Part shown: positions 9,134 through 19,069 of the stretch, piece by piece
How the letters are laid out: each line of letters begins with the position of its first letter
Numbering within the stretch: position 1 is the first letter of the stretch
Notes under the pieces: model-generated
What the model was told of the DNA's origin: nothing
The model's input: the letters and a program-made list of their open reading frames with translations, nothing else
Database searches by the model: none
Translations under genes and position numbers: made by a program
NCBI RefSeq assembly: GCF_000725495.1
Contig: NZ_KL647039.1
Location: 210,287 to 274,286 of the forward strand
Length of the DNA stretch: 64,000 bases
Direction of reading: 5' to 3'
Origin: Streptomyces aureus
GTDB taxonomy: Bacteria > Actinomycetota > Actinomycetes > Streptomycetales > Streptomycetaceae

Positions 9134-10123
9134 GTGATCTCTCCGGTCTCCTCGTCGCCGCGGAGCGCCCACCGGTCCAAGCCGGAGGCGACTCCCTACG
9201 TCGACCTCACCCGTGCCGAGTGGAGCGCGCTGCGCGAAAAGACGCCGCTCCCGCTGAACGCCGAGGAGGTCGAGAAGCTGCGCGGTCTGGGCGATGTCAT
9301 CGACCTCGACGAGGTGCGGGACATCTATCTGCCGCTGTCACGGCTGCTGAACCTGTACATCGGCGCCACGGACGGGCTCAGGGGTGCGCTCAACACCTTC
9401 CTGGGCGAGACGGGGTCGCAGTCCGGCACCCCGTTCGTCATAGGCGTCGCGGGTTCCGTGGCCGTCGGCAAGTCCACGGTCGCCCGACTGCTCCAGGCAC
9501 TGCTCTCCCGCTGGCCCGAGCATCCCCGCGTCGAACTGGTCACCACGGACGGCTTCCTGCTCCCCACCCGGGAACTGGAGGCGCGCGGGCTGATGTCCCG
9601 CAAGGGCTTCCCCGAGTCGTACGACCGCCGGGCGCTGACCCGGTTCGTCGCCGACATCAAGGCGGGCAAGGACGAGGTGACGGCGCCCGTCTACTCGCAC
9701 CTGATCTACGACATCGTGCCCGGCGAGCGGCTCACCGTCCGCCGCCCCGACATCCTCATCGTCGAGGGCCTGAACGTGCTCCAGCCGGCGCTGCCCGGCA
9801 AGGACGGGCGCACCCGGGTCGGCCTCGCGGACTACTTCGACTTCAGCGTGTACGTCGACGCCCGTCCCGAGGACATCGAGCGCTGGTACCTGAACCGCTT
9901 CCGCAAGCTGCGGGCGACGGCCTTCCAGAAGCCCGACTCGTACTTCCGCAAGTACACCCAGGTCTCCGAGGAGGAGGCCCTGGACTACGCCCGGACGACC
10001 TGGCGCACCATCAACAAGCCCAACCTGCTGGAGAACGTGGCCCCCACCCGCGGTCGCGCGACCCTCGTCGTACGCAAGGGCCCGGACCACAAGGTCCAGC
10101 GCCTGAGCCTGCGCAAGCTGTAG
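9134..10123 (+). CDS. coaA: Type I pantothenate kinase
   Basis: Phosphorylates pantothenate, the first and usually regulated step of CoA synthesis. It has 329 residues with the Walker A motif GSVAVGKST at 107-115, followed by TTDGFLLP and the YDIVPGE and RWYLNRF segments typical of bacterial CoaA. The GTG start at 9134 gives the usual short N-terminal extension before [11 protein letters not shown]. It is divergent from glmS with 168 nt between them, so the two promoters must lie in that gap. Confidence 0.96.
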   Translation: MISPVSSSPRSAHRSKPEATPYVDLTRAEWSALREKTPLPLNAEEVEKLRGLGDVIDLDEVRDIYLPLSRLLNLYIGATDGLRGALNTFLGETGSQSGTPFVIGVAGSVAVGKSTVARLLQALLSRWPEHPRVELVTTDGFLLPTRELEARGLMSRKGFPESYDRRALTRFVADIKAGKDEVTAPVYSHLIYDIVPGERLTVRRPDILIVEGLNVLQPALPGKDGRTRVGLADYFDFSVYVDARPEDIERWYLNRFRKLRATAFQKPDSYFRKYTQVSEEEALDYARTTWRTINKPNLLENVAPTRGRATLVVRKGPDHKVQRLSLRKL

Positions 10124-10163
10124 ACCCCGACGGCGCTCCGGCTGCGCCGACTAGTCTGCGGCC

Positions 10164-11117
10164 ATGCTGCACCTGCGCCTGATCACCCCGGCCGACCGGA
10201 CCGACGACGTCGTACGACTGATCGAGGAGACGGTCGGCACCACGCACCTCGTCGTGCTTCCCGGCGCCGCCCGCAACCCGGTGGGCGACGTCGTCATGTG
10301 CGACGTCGCCCGCGAGGCGGGGGACGAACTCATCCGCGGCCTGCGCGAGAAGGACATCGACCGCAGGGGCTCGATCGCGGTCGAGGACATCGACCTGTCC
10401 CTGTCCGAGCGCGCCGACCGGGCGGAGGCCGAGGCCCCGGGCGAGGGGGTCGACGCGGTGCTCTGGGAGCACCTGGAGGAGGCCACGCACGAGGAGTCGA
10501 CGCTGTCGGTCACCTACGTCGCGTTCATCACCATCGCCACGATGATCGCGGCCTGCGGTGTGGTGCTCGACAACGCGGTGCTGATCGTGGGCGCCATGGC
10601 CGTGGGGCCGGAGTTCGGCCCGCTGGCCGGACTGTGCACGGCGATCGTGCAGCGGGGGCGGCGTCTGGCCCTGCGCTCCCTGACGGCGCTGCTGGCCGGC
10701 TTCGCGATCGCCATGGCCGTGACGGTGCTCTTCAGCCTGTTCATGGACGCTGTGGGCCTGTTCAGCGAGGCGCAGTTGGAGGGCGCTCGCCCCAACACGG
10801 GGTTCGTCTACGCCCCGGACTGGTTCTCCTTCGTCGTCGCGGTGCTCGCCGGCGCGGCCGGCATGCTGTCGCTGACATCGGCCAAGTCGGGGGCCCTGGT
10901 CGGTGTCGCGATCTCCGTGACGACGGTTCCGGCAGCCGCCAACGCCGCGGTGGCCCTGAGCTACGGCGACATGGGCCAGACCTGGGGCTCCACCAAGCAG
11001 CTGCTGTTCAACCTGCTCGGCATCGTGGTCGCCGGCACGCTCACGCTGATGGCCCAGAAGCGGTTCTGGGCGCTGCGGCGCGGGCGCCGGGACCTGGTGC
11101 CGGACCCGGCCAGGTGA
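10164..11117 (+). CDS. DUF389 integral membrane protein
   Basis: A 317-residue protein. The N-terminal ~110 residues form a soluble acidic domain; after residue 110 there are several hydrophobic helices, including IVGAMAVGPEFGPLAGL, the conserved core of DUF389 (TIGR00341-like) proteins. No transport substrate or enzymatic role is established for this family. It starts 40 nt after coaA stops and is probably read from the same promoter, although no functional link to CoA synthesis is apparent. It ends at a strong bidirectional hairpin. Confidence 0.85.
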   Translation: MLHLRLITPADRTDDVVRLIEETVGTTHLVVLPGAARNPVGDVVMCDVAREAGDELIRGLREKDIDRRGSIAVEDIDLSLSERADRAEAEAPGEGVDAVLWEHLEEATHEESTLSVTYVAFITIATMIAACGVVLDNAVLIVGAMAVGPEFGPLAGLCTAIVQRGRRLALRSLTALLAGFAIAMAVTVLFSLFMDAVGLFSEAQLEGARPNTGFVYAPDWFSFVVAVLAGAAGMLSLTSAKSGALVGVAISVTTVPAAANAAVALSYGDMGQTWGSTKQLLFNLLGIVVAGTLTLMAQKRFWALRRGRRDLVPDPAR

Positions 11118-11146
11118 GAAGACGCCCCGAGCGCGGAACGCGCACA

Positions 11147-11186
11147 GCCGTGAGGCCCGGCACCCGGAGGTGCCGGGCCTCACGGC
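11147..11186. terminator. Bidirectional hairpin between the DUF389 gene and glmM
   Basis: An 18-bp perfect stem, GCCGTGAGGCCCGGCACC paired with its complement, closed by the 4-nt loop CGGA. It lies between two convergent genes, 29 nt after the DUF389 stop and 10 nt after the glmM stop, so it can serve both. There is no U-tract, as usual for Streptomyces. Confidence 0.9.
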
Positions 11187-11196
11187 TCGGGCGGTA

Positions 11197-12555
11197 CTAG
11201 CCGAGTGCCGACTTCACGGCGTCGGCGAGGCGGGCGGCCACCGAGCGGGCGTGGTCGATGTCGGCGGCCTCGACCATGACGCGGACCAGCGGCTCGGTGC
11301 CGGAGGGGCGCAGCAGCACCCGTCCCGTGGTGCCGAGTTCCTGCTCCGCGTCGGCGACGGCGGCGGCCAGCTCGGAGGAGGTGTTCACCCGGGTGCGGTC
11401 CACGTCGGGGACGTTGATGAGGACCTGCGGCAGCCGCTCCATGACCGAGGCGAGGTCCCGGAGCGTCCGGCCGGTCTGGCTGACGCGGGCCGCCAGCAGC
11501 AGGCCGGTGAGCGTGCCGTCGCCGGTGGTGGCGTGGTCGAGGATGATGACGTGCCCGGACTGCTCGCCGCCGAGGGCGAAGTCGTGCCGCTTCATCTCCT
11601 CCAGGACGTAGCGGTCGCCGACCGCCGTCTGGACGAGGGCGAGACCCTCGCGCTCCATGGCGAGCTTGAAGCCCAGGTTGGACATGACGGTGGCGACAAC
11701 GGTGTCGGAGCGCAGGACGGACCGCTCCCGCATCGCGAGCGCGAGGACGGCCAGGATCTGGTCGCCGTCGATCTCCTCGCCGGTGTGGTCCACCGCGAGG
11801 CAGCGGTCGGCGTCGCCGTCGTGCGCGATGCCGAGGTCGGCGCCGTGCTCGACGACGGCGGCCTTGAGGAGGCCCAGGTGGGTGGAGCCGCAGCCGTCGT
11901 TGATGTTGAGCCCGTCGGGCTCCGCGCCGATGGTGACGATCTCGGCACCGGCCTGCCGGAAGGCCTCGGGCGAGACGTGGGCGGCGGCGCCGTGCGCCTC
12001 GTCGAGGACGACCTTCAGACCGTCGAGGCGGTTCGGGAGGACACCGATGAGGTGGGCGACGTACTGGTCGAAGCCCTGGTCATAGGTGTTCACGCGGCCG
12101 ACGCCGGAGCCGGTGGGGCGGTCCCAGGGAGCGCCGGTGCGGTGCTCCTCGTAGACGCGCTCGATCCGGTCCTCCAGCTCGTCGGCGAGCTTGTGCCCTC
12201 CGCGCGCGAAGAACTTGATGCCGTTGTCGGGCATGGCGTTGTGGCTGGCGGAGAGCATCACACCGAGGTCGGCGCCGAGCGACCCGGTGAGGTACGCCAC
12301 CGCGGGGGTGGGCAGCACGCCGACCCGAAGGACGTCCACTCCGGCGCTGGCGAGGCCGGCGACCACGGCGGCCTCCAGGAACTCCCCGGACGCGCGCGGA
12401 TCCCGCCCGACCACCGCGACGGGCCGGTGGCCTTCGAACGTGCCCGCCTCGGCGAGTACGTGCGCCGCCGCAACGGAGAGCCCGAGCGCGAGCTCGGCCG
12501 TCAGATCCGCGTTGGCGACACCACGCACGCCGTCCGTGCCGAAGAGTCGTCCCAC
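11197..12555 (-). CDS. glmM: Phosphoglucosamine mutase
   Basis: Converts glucosamine-6-phosphate to glucosamine-1-phosphate, the step after GlmS in UDP-GlcNAc synthesis. It is 452 residues long. The phosphoserine loop is [11 protein letters not shown] (S104), the Mg-binding loop is DGDADR, the sugar-binding segment is GGEQSGH, and the phosphate-binding loop near the end is [14 protein letters not shown]. All are intact. It is downstream of rpsI but separated from it by a strong terminator, so it is probably transcribed independently. Confidence 0.97.
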   Translation of the reverse strand: MGRLFGTDGVRGVANADLTAELALGLSVAAAHVLAEAGTFEGHRPVAVVGRDPRASGEFLEAAVVAGLASAGVDVLRVGVLPTPAVAYLTGSLGADLGVMLSASHNAMPDNGIKFFARGGHKLADELEDRIERVYEEHRTGAPWDRPTGSGVGRVNTYDQGFDQYVAHLIGVLPNRLDGLKVVLDEAHGAAAHVSPEAFRQAGAEIVTIGAEPDGLNINDGCGSTHLGLLKAAVVEHGADLGIAHDGDADRCLAVDHTGEEIDGDQILAVLALAMRERSVLRSDTVVATVMSNLGFKLAMEREGLALVQTAVGDRYVLEEMKRHDFALGGEQSGHVIILDHATTGDGTLTGLLLAARVSQTGRTLRDLASVMERLPQVLINVPDVDRTRVNTSSELAAAVADAEQELGTTGRVLLRPSGTEPLVRVMVEAADIDHARSVAARLADAVKSALG

Positions 12556-12669
12556 TTGTCCTCCTGAGAAAGCTGCAGAGTACGGAAGTCCCCCGCAGGA
12601 TACGGAGTCATCCGATCACATGAGCCTTTGAGCACCTTGTGCCGTTATACGCCCAACCACTGTGATAAA

Positions 12670-12711
12670 CGAACGCCCCGGCAGCACGATGACGTGCCGC
12701 CGGGGCGTTCG
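12670..12711 (-). terminator. Terminator of the rplM-rpsI operon
   Basis: A 13-bp perfect stem, CGAACGCCCCGGC with its complement, and a second nested stem (GCACG/CGTGC) inside the loop. It lies 40 nt past the rpsI stop and well before glmM, so it should end rplM-rpsI transcription. Confidence 0.88.
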
Positions 12712-12750
12712 GAGCTACGCGTACTGACGCGCAGAAGCAAGCAGCGAAGA

Positions 12751-13272
12751 TTAACGCTTGCTGTACTGCGGAGCCTTGCGGGCCTTCTTGAGACCGGCCT
12801 TCTTGCGCTCGACCGCACGGTCGTCGCGCTTGAGGAAGCCGGCCTTCTTGAGGGCGCCGCGGTTGTTGTCCACGTCGGCCTCGTTCAGCGCACGGGCCAC
12901 GCCGAGGCGCAGGGCACCGGCCTGACCGGAGACACCGCCACCCGAGATACGGGCGATGACGTCGTAGCGGTTGTCGAGCTCGAGCACCTTGAAGGGCTCG
13001 TTGACTTCCTGCTGGTGCACCTTGTTGGGGAAGTAGTCCTCAAGGGTGCGACCGTTGATCTTCCACTTGCCGGTGCCCGGGACGATCCGGACGCGGGCGA
13101 TGGCGTTCTTGCGACGGCCCAGGCCGGCGGCCGGCTGCGGGTCGCCGAAGCGGCCGGCGAGCGACTCCGAGGTGTACTCGCCCTCGACGGGGACCTCGGA
13201 CTCGGTGGTGTAGTTCTCGATGTCGACGAGCTCAGTCTCTTCGACCGGCTGCTCAACGGTGGTCTCGGCCAC
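12751..13272 (-). CDS. rpsI: 30S ribosomal protein uS9
   Basis: Small-subunit protein whose C-terminal tail reaches the P-site tRNA; the tail here ends in the expected APQYSKR. The core [14 protein letters not shown] begins near residue 50, preceded by a ~45-residue acidic extension seen in actinobacteria, giving 173 residues against ~130 in E. coli. It follows rplM by 42 nt, the universal L13-S9 pair. Confidence 0.97.
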   Translation of the reverse strand: MAETTVEQPVEETELVDIENYTTESEVPVEGEYTSESLAGRFGDPQPAAGLGRRKNAIARVRIVPGTGKWKINGRTLEDYFPNKVHQQEVNEPFKVLELDNRYDVIARISGGGVSGQAGALRLGVARALNEADVDNNRGALKKAGFLKRDDRAVERKKAGLKKARKAPQYSKR

Positions 13273-13314
13273 GATTCTCCTCAGATTCTTTTTCGTCTTA
13301 GGGGGTGGCCGGAA

Positions 13315-13758
13315 CTACTGCGCGACCTGGGTGATCTCGAACGGGACCGGCTGCTGCGCAGCGTGCGGGTGGTTCTCGCCCGCGTAGACCTTCAGCTTCG
13401 AGAGCACCTGACGGCCCAGGGTGTTCTTGGGAACCATGCCCCGGATGGCCTTCTCGACGGCCTTCTCGGGGTTCTTCGCCAGCAGCTCGTCGTAACGGAC
13501 GGAGCGCAGACCACCCGGGTAGCCGGAGTGGCGGTACGCCAGCTTCTGGGTCTTCTTGTTGCCGGACAGGTGCACCTTGTCCGCGTTGATGATGATGACG
13601 AAGTCACCAGCGTCGACGTGGGGGGCGTAGATCGGCTTGTGCTTGCCGCGCAGAATGTTCGCAGCAGTGGTCGCCAGACGGCCCAGGACGACATCCTGGG
13701 CGTCGATGACGTACCACTGGCGAGTGATGTCGCCGGGCTTGGGGCTGTACGTACGCAC
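13315..13758 (-). CDS. rplM: 50S ribosomal protein uL13
   Basis: A 147-residue large-subunit assembly protein and the first gene of the rplM-rpsI operon. The conserved segments [33 protein letters not shown] and the [13 protein letters not shown] block are intact. Transcription probably starts about 175 nt upstream from the promoter at 13941-13970. That leaves a leader long enough for autogenous control, though I recognise no specific L13-binding fold in it. Confidence 0.97.
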   Translation of the reverse strand: MRTYSPKPGDITRQWYVIDAQDVVLGRLATTAANILRGKHKPIYAPHVDAGDFVIIINADKVHLSGNKKTQKLAYRHSGYPGGLRSVRYDELLAKNPEKAVEKAIRGMVPKNTLGRQVLSKLKVYAGENHPHAAQQPVPFEITQVAQ

Positions 13759-13940
13759 GGTCGTAGCCTTCGCTTCTTCAGTGAGTGGGTCCTGACATGG
13801 CCACCACGGACGATCACGACAGCCCTGACCGCACTGCGGTGACGCATACCGCGTGCTGGTCGCTGGTCATCGGCCCCGGTGGACCGGTGTAAGGGCCCCT
13901 CACGTGAGAATGAGCAAGCCAATACACATAACGAACTGCA

Positions 13941-13970
13941 AGCTTACCCGCGGTGGCCCGCGAGGGTCAA
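13941..13970 (-). promoter_or_regulatory. Predicted promoter of rplM-rpsI
   Basis: On the minus strand a TTGACC -35 box (13965-13970) and a TAAGCT -10 box (13941-13946) are separated by 18 nt. This is a good match to the principal sigma factor consensus. It is only 12 nt from the end of the upstream GT87 gene. Predicted start of transcription is near 13934. Confidence 0.72.
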
Positions 13971-13981
13971 AACGCGGGCGC

Positions 13982-15178
13982 TCACACCCTCTCGGCCCGT
14001 CGTCCCCGCCGCTGTGCGACGAGGTGGTCCGGACCGGCGAGCGGCAGGAGGCGGCGGCGCGGGAGCGCCACCGATGCAGTCATCACACACAGGGTAAAGC
14101 AGTCACGGAAGGAACGCCGGGTCACCGCTTCCAGCCCGGGCCAGTCCGCGCCGGGCACCTGGGGCACCAGCGCCACCCAGAACCAGGGCCCGCGGACCGC
14201 CGCACCGGGGTCCGCCGCCCCCGCGAGCAGCAGCGGCACCACGACGAGCAGATAGTGGTCGTACGAGGGCCGGGACACCAGGAACGCCGAGAGCATCAGC
14301 GTCGCCGCGGTCTCGGTGAGCCGCAGGGGCCCGGGGGCATCGCGCGTCCAGCGGCGGTACGCGGACCAGGCCCCGGCGCCGGCCGCCGCGCAGGCCGACG
14401 GGACCGCGACCGCGGACGGCACCCCCAGCCGCGGCAGCACGGCCGCCGGGGAGGCCTCGTAGAGCCGGACGAAACCGTCGTGGCCGCGCAGCAGGAACGG
14501 CAGCGTCTGTGTGACGAACGCCGCAGGATCGGGCATCAGCAGCGCCGCCCCGCCGGACGCCAGGGCCGGCACCAGGACCAGCGCGGCCAGCCCCCGCCAC
14601 CGGCGGGCGAAGAGGAAGAGGAGGGCGACGGGCGCGAGCAGCGGCTTCAGGGCGAGAGCGGCGCCGACGACCACCCCGGCCCACCCCCAGCGCTCCCGCA
14701 CGGCGAGCAGCAGGGCGAGCGGCAGCGCCGCGGCGGCGGTCACGGTCCAGTTGCCGAGCGAGACGAGGTGCCCGAAGGGGGCGAAGCCCAGGGCGAGCGC
14801 GGCGGGTCCGAGCACGCCGAGGCGGCTGCGCCAGGAGATGCCGTGGATCCGCAGCGCGCAGGCCCAGCCCGCCACCAGCAGGGCGGTCACCGTCAGCGGG
14901 ACGAGCACCCGCAGCGCGTCCGCCGGGAGCAGGGTCTGCGGCACCGCGGCGAGCACCGCGCTCGGGAGATAGAGGAAGTGCCGGTCGGCGTAGGGCGATC
15001 CGCCGTCCAGCCAGGTCCGGGCCGCCCGGACGACGATCGCGTTGTCCATCCCGCCGTCCGAGGTGCGCAGCGCGACCCCCGCGATGTGCGCGCACAGCAC
15101 CGTCGAGGAAACCGCCCACGCGTGCCGGGAAGCCCTACGCACCAACCACCCTGAGATGTCACTTTTGCCCTTGCGCAT
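13982..15178 (-). CDS. GT87-like (DUF2029) polytopic mannosyltransferase
   Basis: A 398-residue integral membrane protein with about ten hydrophobic helices. The first extracytoplasmic loop contains GGSPYADRHFLYLPSAVL, the signature of actinobacterial DUF2029/GT87 polyprenyl-phosphate-mannose-dependent transferases, and an acidic pair (DGGMDN) precedes it. Members act on lipoglycans or cell-envelope glycans; the acceptor here is unknown. The ATG 15178 sits 7 nt downstream of a TAGCGT hexamer, which could make the mRNA leaderless. The gene ends just before the rplM promoter. Confidence 0.82.
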   Translation of the reverse strand: MRKGKSDISGWLVRRASRHAWAVSSTVLCAHIAGVALRTSDGGMDNAIVVRAARTWLDGGSPYADRHFLYLPSAVLAAVPQTLLPADALRVLVPLTVTALLVAGWACALRIHGISWRSRLGVLGPAALALGFAPFGHLVSLGNWTVTAAAALPLALLLAVRERWGWAGVVVGAALALKPLLAPVALLFLFARRWRGLAALVLVPALASGGAALLMPDPAAFVTQTLPFLLRGHDGFVRLYEASPAAVLPRLGVPSAVAVPSACAAAGAGAWSAYRRWTRDAPGPLRLTETAATLMLSAFLVSRPSYDHYLLVVVPLLLAGAADPGAAVRGPWFWVALVPQVPGADWPGLEAVTRRSFRDCFTLCVMTASVALPRRRLLPLAGPDHLVAQRRGRRAERV

Positions 15179-15252
15179 TCAGATCACGCTAGGGGCTCAA
15201 GTGCCCGACGGGTCTGACCGGCACCCCCCAACCCCCGTCTAAGATGCGGCGC

Positions 15253-16140
15253 ATGAGTTATGGGCAGGGTGGGCAGGGGCAGCCCCCGTGGGACCCCTGG
15301 AAGCCGGGGTCTCAGCAAACGCCTCAGTGGAACAACCAGCGTTCCACCGGGAATCCCGACTGGGCCGCCATGGCGGAGGCTTCCGAAACGCGCAACAAGC
15401 GCCGCAAAGTGCTGTTCATCGTGGGCGGGGCGCTGGCCACCATCGCGGTCGGCACCGCCGTGGCCATGGCCGTCGCGGGCGCGGGCGGGAACAACGAGGC
15501 CGGGAACCAGCCGTCAGGACTGCCCGCCAGCGCGGACATCCCCGGCGCCACCACGCCGGCCCCGTCCTTCGAGCCGACCTCGGCTCCGCCGCCGCTGGAT
15601 CCGAAGCAGTTCATAGCCAGCGCCGACAAGGACACCGCGCCGCTGAGCCCGGACATCCTCTTCCCCGGTACGCAGCTCACCATGGGCAACCGCGTGTACC
15701 GCAAGGGTCCGACGGCCGATACGAAGGACTGCGCCTCGGCCGCGAAGGGCACGCTGCCCCCGGTCCTGAAGAAGGACGGCTGCACCCGCTTCATGCGGGT
15801 CACCTACATCAAGGACGGGATCGCGGTGACGGTCGGCGTCGGCGTCTTCGACACCGAGGCCCAGGCGAGCAAGGCCAAGGCCGACGCGGACAAGAAGAGC
15901 ATCATCGCCTCGCTCCCCGGCAACGGCATCAAGGCGTTCTGCGACTCGGCGGTCTGCCGTTCGACCACCAACGCCTACGGCCGTTACGCCTACTTCACGC
16001 TGTCCGGTTTCACGAACGGCAAGGACGTGACGACGAAGGACACCGCCGTGTTCACCACCGGCGACGACCTCGCCGAGTTCGCGTTCCGTCAGATCAGCCG
16101 GCGGGGCCAGGCCCAGGCCTCGGCCGCGGCGAACCGCTAG
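15253..16140 (+). CDS. Membrane-anchored extracytoplasmic protein of unknown function
   Basis: A 295-residue protein of the type MSYGQGGQGQPPWDPW, common in Streptomyces. An Asn/Gln/Pro-rich cytoplasmic segment of ~50 residues is followed by one transmembrane helix (about 53-78, after a KRRKVLF stop-transfer), a Pro/Thr-rich spacer, and an external domain from about residue 115 with four cysteines. No enzymatic motif is recognised. An ATG nine bases upstream (15244) is possible, but the ATG at 15253 gives the usual N-terminus and sits 7 nt after a TAAGAT hexamer. It is divergent from the GT87 gene. Confidence 0.75.
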   Translation: MSYGQGGQGQPPWDPWKPGSQQTPQWNNQRSTGNPDWAAMAEASETRNKRRKVLFIVGGALATIAVGTAVAMAVAGAGGNNEAGNQPSGLPASADIPGATTPAPSFEPTSAPPPLDPKQFIASADKDTAPLSPDILFPGTQLTMGNRVYRKGPTADTKDCASAAKGTLPPVLKKDGCTRFMRVTYIKDGIAVTVGVGVFDTEAQASKAKADADKKSIIASLPGNGIKAFCDSAVCRSTTNAYGRYAYFTLSGFTNGKDVTTKDTAVFTTGDDLAEFAFRQISRRGQAQASAAANR

Positions 16141-16148
16141 CGGGGTGC

Positions 16149-16180
16149 GGGCGGCGACCGTCGAACGACGGCCGCCGCCC
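16149..16180. terminator. Hairpin between the membrane-protein gene and truA
   Basis: GGGCGGC pairs with GCCGCCC, and an inner CCGTCG/CGACGG stem forms across a small internal loop. It lies in the 57-nt gap between two convergent genes and can act in both directions. Confidence 0.75.
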
Positions 16181-16197
16181 CACCGGCTGACCGGAGG

Positions 16198-17064
16198 TCA
16201 GCAGGACGCGCAGCCACCCGTCCCCGGCAACGTCCGCTTGTTCCGGGCCTCTTTGTTGCGTGCGACCAGCAACTCGTCGGCCGGGTAGCCCACTTCCTCC
16301 AGCGTCAGACCGTGGGGCCGTACGACGTGCACGGCCGAGTCCCGTACGCGGGCCGCGAGCACCTTGCCCGGCCAGTCGGGCCCGCGGTGCCCGTCCCCCA
16401 CGAACAGCAGGGCCCCGATCAGGGACCGCACCATGTTGTGGCAGAAGGCGTCGGCCCGGACGGTGGCGGTGATGACGCCGTCCTCGCCCCGGACCAGGCT
16501 CAGTTGCTGAAGGGTGCGGATGGTCGTCGCGCCCTCGCGCTTCTTGCAGTAGGCGGCGAAGTCGTGCTCCCCCAGCAGGTGACGGGCCGCCTCGTTCATG
16601 GCGTCCACGTCCAACGGCCAGTCGTGCCACAGGACATGACTGCGCAGCAGTGGGTCGACGCCGCCGGGCTCGTCGGTGACGCGGTAGGCGTAGCGACGCC
16701 AGATCGCCGAGAACCGCGCGTTGAAACCGGCCGGCGCCTCGGTGAGCGACCAGACCCGCACGTCCTTGGGCAGCCGTCCGGCCAGCCGCTTCAGCAGCTT
16801 CTCCCGGTGCTCGGCCCACAGTTCCCCGGGCAGGTCGACATGCGCGACCTGGCCGCGCGCGTGCACCCCGGCGTCGGTCCGGCCGGCCACGGTCAGCTCG
16901 TACGTGGTGTCCTTCGTCCGCGTCACCGTCCGCAGCGCGTCCTCGATCTCGCCCTGCACGGTCCGGCGGCCACCGGCCTGCTTCGCCCATCCCGAGAACT
17001 CGGTCCCGTCGTACGACAGGTCCAACCGCACCCGGACGAACCCGGGCTCCGCTTCGTCACTCAC
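16198..17064 (-). CDS. truA: tRNA pseudouridine(38-40) synthase
   Basis: Isomerises uridines 38-40 in the anticodon arm. It has 288 residues with the catalytic Asp64 in [14 protein letters not shown], a GWAKQ segment near the start, and [11 protein letters not shown] late in the protein, all family signatures. The C-terminus ends in GTGGCASC, an unusual Cys pair of unknown significance. It follows rplQ, as in many actinobacteria, but a terminator hairpin separates them. Confidence 0.95.
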   Translation of the reverse strand: MSDEAEPGFVRVRLDLSYDGTEFSGWAKQAGGRRTVQGEIEDALRTVTRTKDTTYELTVAGRTDAGVHARGQVAHVDLPGELWAEHREKLLKRLAGRLPKDVRVWSLTEAPAGFNARFSAIWRRYAYRVTDEPGGVDPLLRSHVLWHDWPLDVDAMNEAARHLLGEHDFAAYCKKREGATTIRTLQQLSLVRGEDGVITATVRADAFCHNMVRSLIGALLFVGDGHRGPDWPGKVLAARVRDSAVHVVRPHGLTLEEVGYPADELLVARNKEARNKRTLPGTGGCASC

Positions 17065-17108
17065 ACCTAGATCCTCTCAAGCCCGGGTTCCTCCCCGGAC
17101 AACGCGAA

Positions 17109-17141
17109 AGCGGGCCCGCCCCGAAAAGGGACGGACCCGCT
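17109..17141 (-). terminator. Terminator after rplQ
   Basis: In the minus-strand transcript a 14-bp stem, AGCGGGTCCGTCCC with AGCGGGCCCGCCCC folded back, forms with two G-U pairs and a UUUUC loop. On the plus strand the same positions would be C-A mismatches, so the hairpin is tuned to the rplQ transcript. Confidence 0.82.
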
Positions 17142-17158
17142 CACAGCAAGGCAGTGCC

Positions 17159-17653
17159 TCAGGCGTCCTTCGACTCCTCGGCGGGAGCCTCGACGGCGTC
17201 CTCGGCCTTGGTGTCCTCGACCTTGGGGGCCTCGGTCTCCTTGGCGGCACGCTTCGTGGCGGCCTCGGCCTCACCGGTGGCCTGCTGGGCCACGGTCAGG
17301 GCCTCCACCAGCTCGATGACGGCCATGGGCGCGTTGTCGCCACGGCGGTTACCGATCTTGGTGATACGGGTGTAACCACCCGGGCGGTTCTCGTAGCGCG
17401 GGCCGATCTCGGTGAAGAGCGTGTGCACGATGCTCTTGTCCGTGATCACCGAGAGCACCTGACGGCGGTTGTGAAGGTCACCCTTCTTCGCCTTGGTGAC
17501 CAGACGCTCCGCGTAGGGACGCAGGCGGCGGGCCTTGGCCTCGGTGGTGGTGATGCGGCCGTGCTCGAAGAGCGACTTCGCGAGGTTCGCGAGGAGCAGC
17601 TTCTCGTGCGCGGCGCTGCCGCCCAGACGGGCACCCTTGGCGGGCTTCGGCAT
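17159..17653 (-). CDS. rplQ: 50S ribosomal protein bL17
   Basis: Large-subunit protein near the exit tunnel and the last gene of the alpha operon. The core (about residues 1-118) is conserved, for example [19 protein letters not shown]. It is followed by an Ala/Glu/Lys-rich tail of ~45 residues, typical of streptomycetes, giving 164 residues in total. It is separated from rpoA by a 214-nt spacer. Confidence 0.97.
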   Translation of the reverse strand: MPKPAKGARLGGSAAHEKLLLANLAKSLFEHGRITTTEAKARRLRPYAERLVTKAKKGDLHNRRQVLSVITDKSIVHTLFTEIGPRYENRPGGYTRITKIGNRRGDNAPMAVIELVEALTVAQQATGEAEAATKRAAKETEAPKVEDTKAEDAVEAPAEESKDA

Positions 17654-17761
17654 GATGTTTCTCCTAGGTGTCTGCCCCGGCCGTATCAGGTACCGAGGTC
17701 AGTGTCCGAGCGGGCGATTACCCGTCGAAGATCCGGCACTTTTCAGCGCCGGAGGTACCGA

Positions 17762-17810
17762 GCCCCGTAAGGGGCGCGGGGAACTGCGCGATCAGCCACA
17801 GCCGGTCGGC
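17762..17810. repeat. Dispersed Streptomyces-type intergenic element in the rpoA-rplQ spacer
   Basis: A short hairpin (GCCCC GTAA GGGGC) leads into GCGGGGAACTGCGCGATCAG. From memory of streptomycete genomes, this hairpin plus CGCGGGGAACTGCGCGA unit recurs in many intergenic regions; only one copy is in this window. It lies between rpoA and rplQ and could affect readthrough or mRNA stability. The remainder of the spacer shows no gene. Confidence 0.55.
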
Positions 17811-17867
17811 AGTCGAGATCGGTCCGGCGGGACCACCGCCCGAGGACGGCTGCCCCGCCGGAGGCGA

Positions 17868-18890
17868 TCAGTACTGCTCGGTCTCGACGAAGCCCGCGTC
17901 CGCGTCGTCGTCGGCGCCGAAGGCGTCGGCGGCGGCGGTCGGGTCGAATCCGGGCGGGCTGTCCTTGAGGGCCAGGCCCATGCCGGCCAGCTTCGCCTTG
18001 ACCTCGTCGATGGACTTCGCACCGAAGTTGCGGATGTCCAGGAGGTCGGCCTCGGAGCGGGCGACGAGCTCACCCACGGAGTGGATGCCCTCACGCTTGA
18101 GGCAGTTGTACGAGCGGACCGTGAGCTCCAGCTCCTCGATCGGCAGCGCGAGGTCGGCGGCGAGGGCGGCGTCCGTGGGGGACGGGCCCATGTCGATGCC
18201 CTCGGCGTCGATGTTGAGCTCGCGGGCCAGACCGAACAGCTCGACCAGGGTCTTACCGGCCGACGCCATGGCGTCACGGGGACGCATGGCCTGCTTGGTC
18301 TCGACGTCGACGATCAGCTTGTCGAAGTCGGTGCGCTGCTCGACACGGGTCGCCTCGACCTTGTACGTGACCTTCAGCACCGGCGAGTAGATCGAGTCGA
18401 CCGGGATGCGCCCGATCTCCTGACCGACCTGCTTGTTCTGAACGGCGGAGACGTAGCCGCGACCGCGCTCGACGGTCAGCTCCATCTCCAGCTTGCCCTT
18501 GCCGTTGAGCGTGGCGAGGACGAGGTCGGGGTTGTGGACCTCGACACCGGCCGGGGGCGCGATGTCGGCGGCGGTGACCAGACCCGGGCCCTGCTTGCGC
18601 AGGTACATCACGACCGGCTCGTCGTGCTCCGAGGAGACGACCAGCTGCTTGATGTTGAGGATCAGGTCGGTGACGTCCTCCTTGACGCCCGGCACGGTGG
18701 TGAACTCGTGCAGGACACCGTCGATGCGGATGCTGGTGACAGCAGCGCCGGGGATCGACGAGAGGAGGGTGCGGCGCAGGGAGTTGCCGAGGGTGTAGCC
18801 GAAGCCCGGCTCCAGCGGCTCGATCACGAACCGGGAGCGGAATTCGTCGACGACCTCTTCGGTCAACGAGGGACGCTGAGCGATCAGCAT
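17868..18890 (-). CDS. rpoA: RNA polymerase alpha subunit
   Basis: A 340-residue protein that nucleates RNA polymerase assembly and contacts upstream DNA and activators. The N-terminal dimerisation domain includes [20 protein letters not shown]. The C-terminal domain (about 240-310) has the [17 protein letters not shown] and [15 protein letters not shown]-contacting helices. An acidic tail ends in FVETEQY. It lies between rpsK and rplQ; no rpsD lies in this operon, consistent with Streptomyces. Confidence 0.98.
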   Translation of the reverse strand: MLIAQRPSLTEEVVDEFRSRFVIEPLEPGFGYTLGNSLRRTLLSSIPGAAVTSIRIDGVLHEFTTVPGVKEDVTDLILNIKQLVVSSEHDEPVVMYLRKQGPGLVTAADIAPPAGVEVHNPDLVLATLNGKGKLEMELTVERGRGYVSAVQNKQVGQEIGRIPVDSIYSPVLKVTYKVEATRVEQRTDFDKLIVDVETKQAMRPRDAMASAGKTLVELFGLARELNIDAEGIDMGPSPTDAALAADLALPIEELELTVRSYNCLKREGIHSVGELVARSEADLLDIRNFGAKSIDEVKAKLAGMGLALKDSPPGFDPTAAADAFGADDDADAGFVETEQY

Positions 18891-19069
18891 GTGGTGATCA
18901 GATCCTTCATTCGTGGACGCCCGCTATTTGACGCCCGACAAAGCCTGGCCTCCGAGGAGGCCGGGTACAGCAAGGGTACGGGCGATACGGCCCTTTTACG
19001 GAGCCGTACCGCCCGAAAACCTCTGTTCCAGCACAGGGCCGCCGGGATCGGCGGCCGAGCGGCCGTGCG

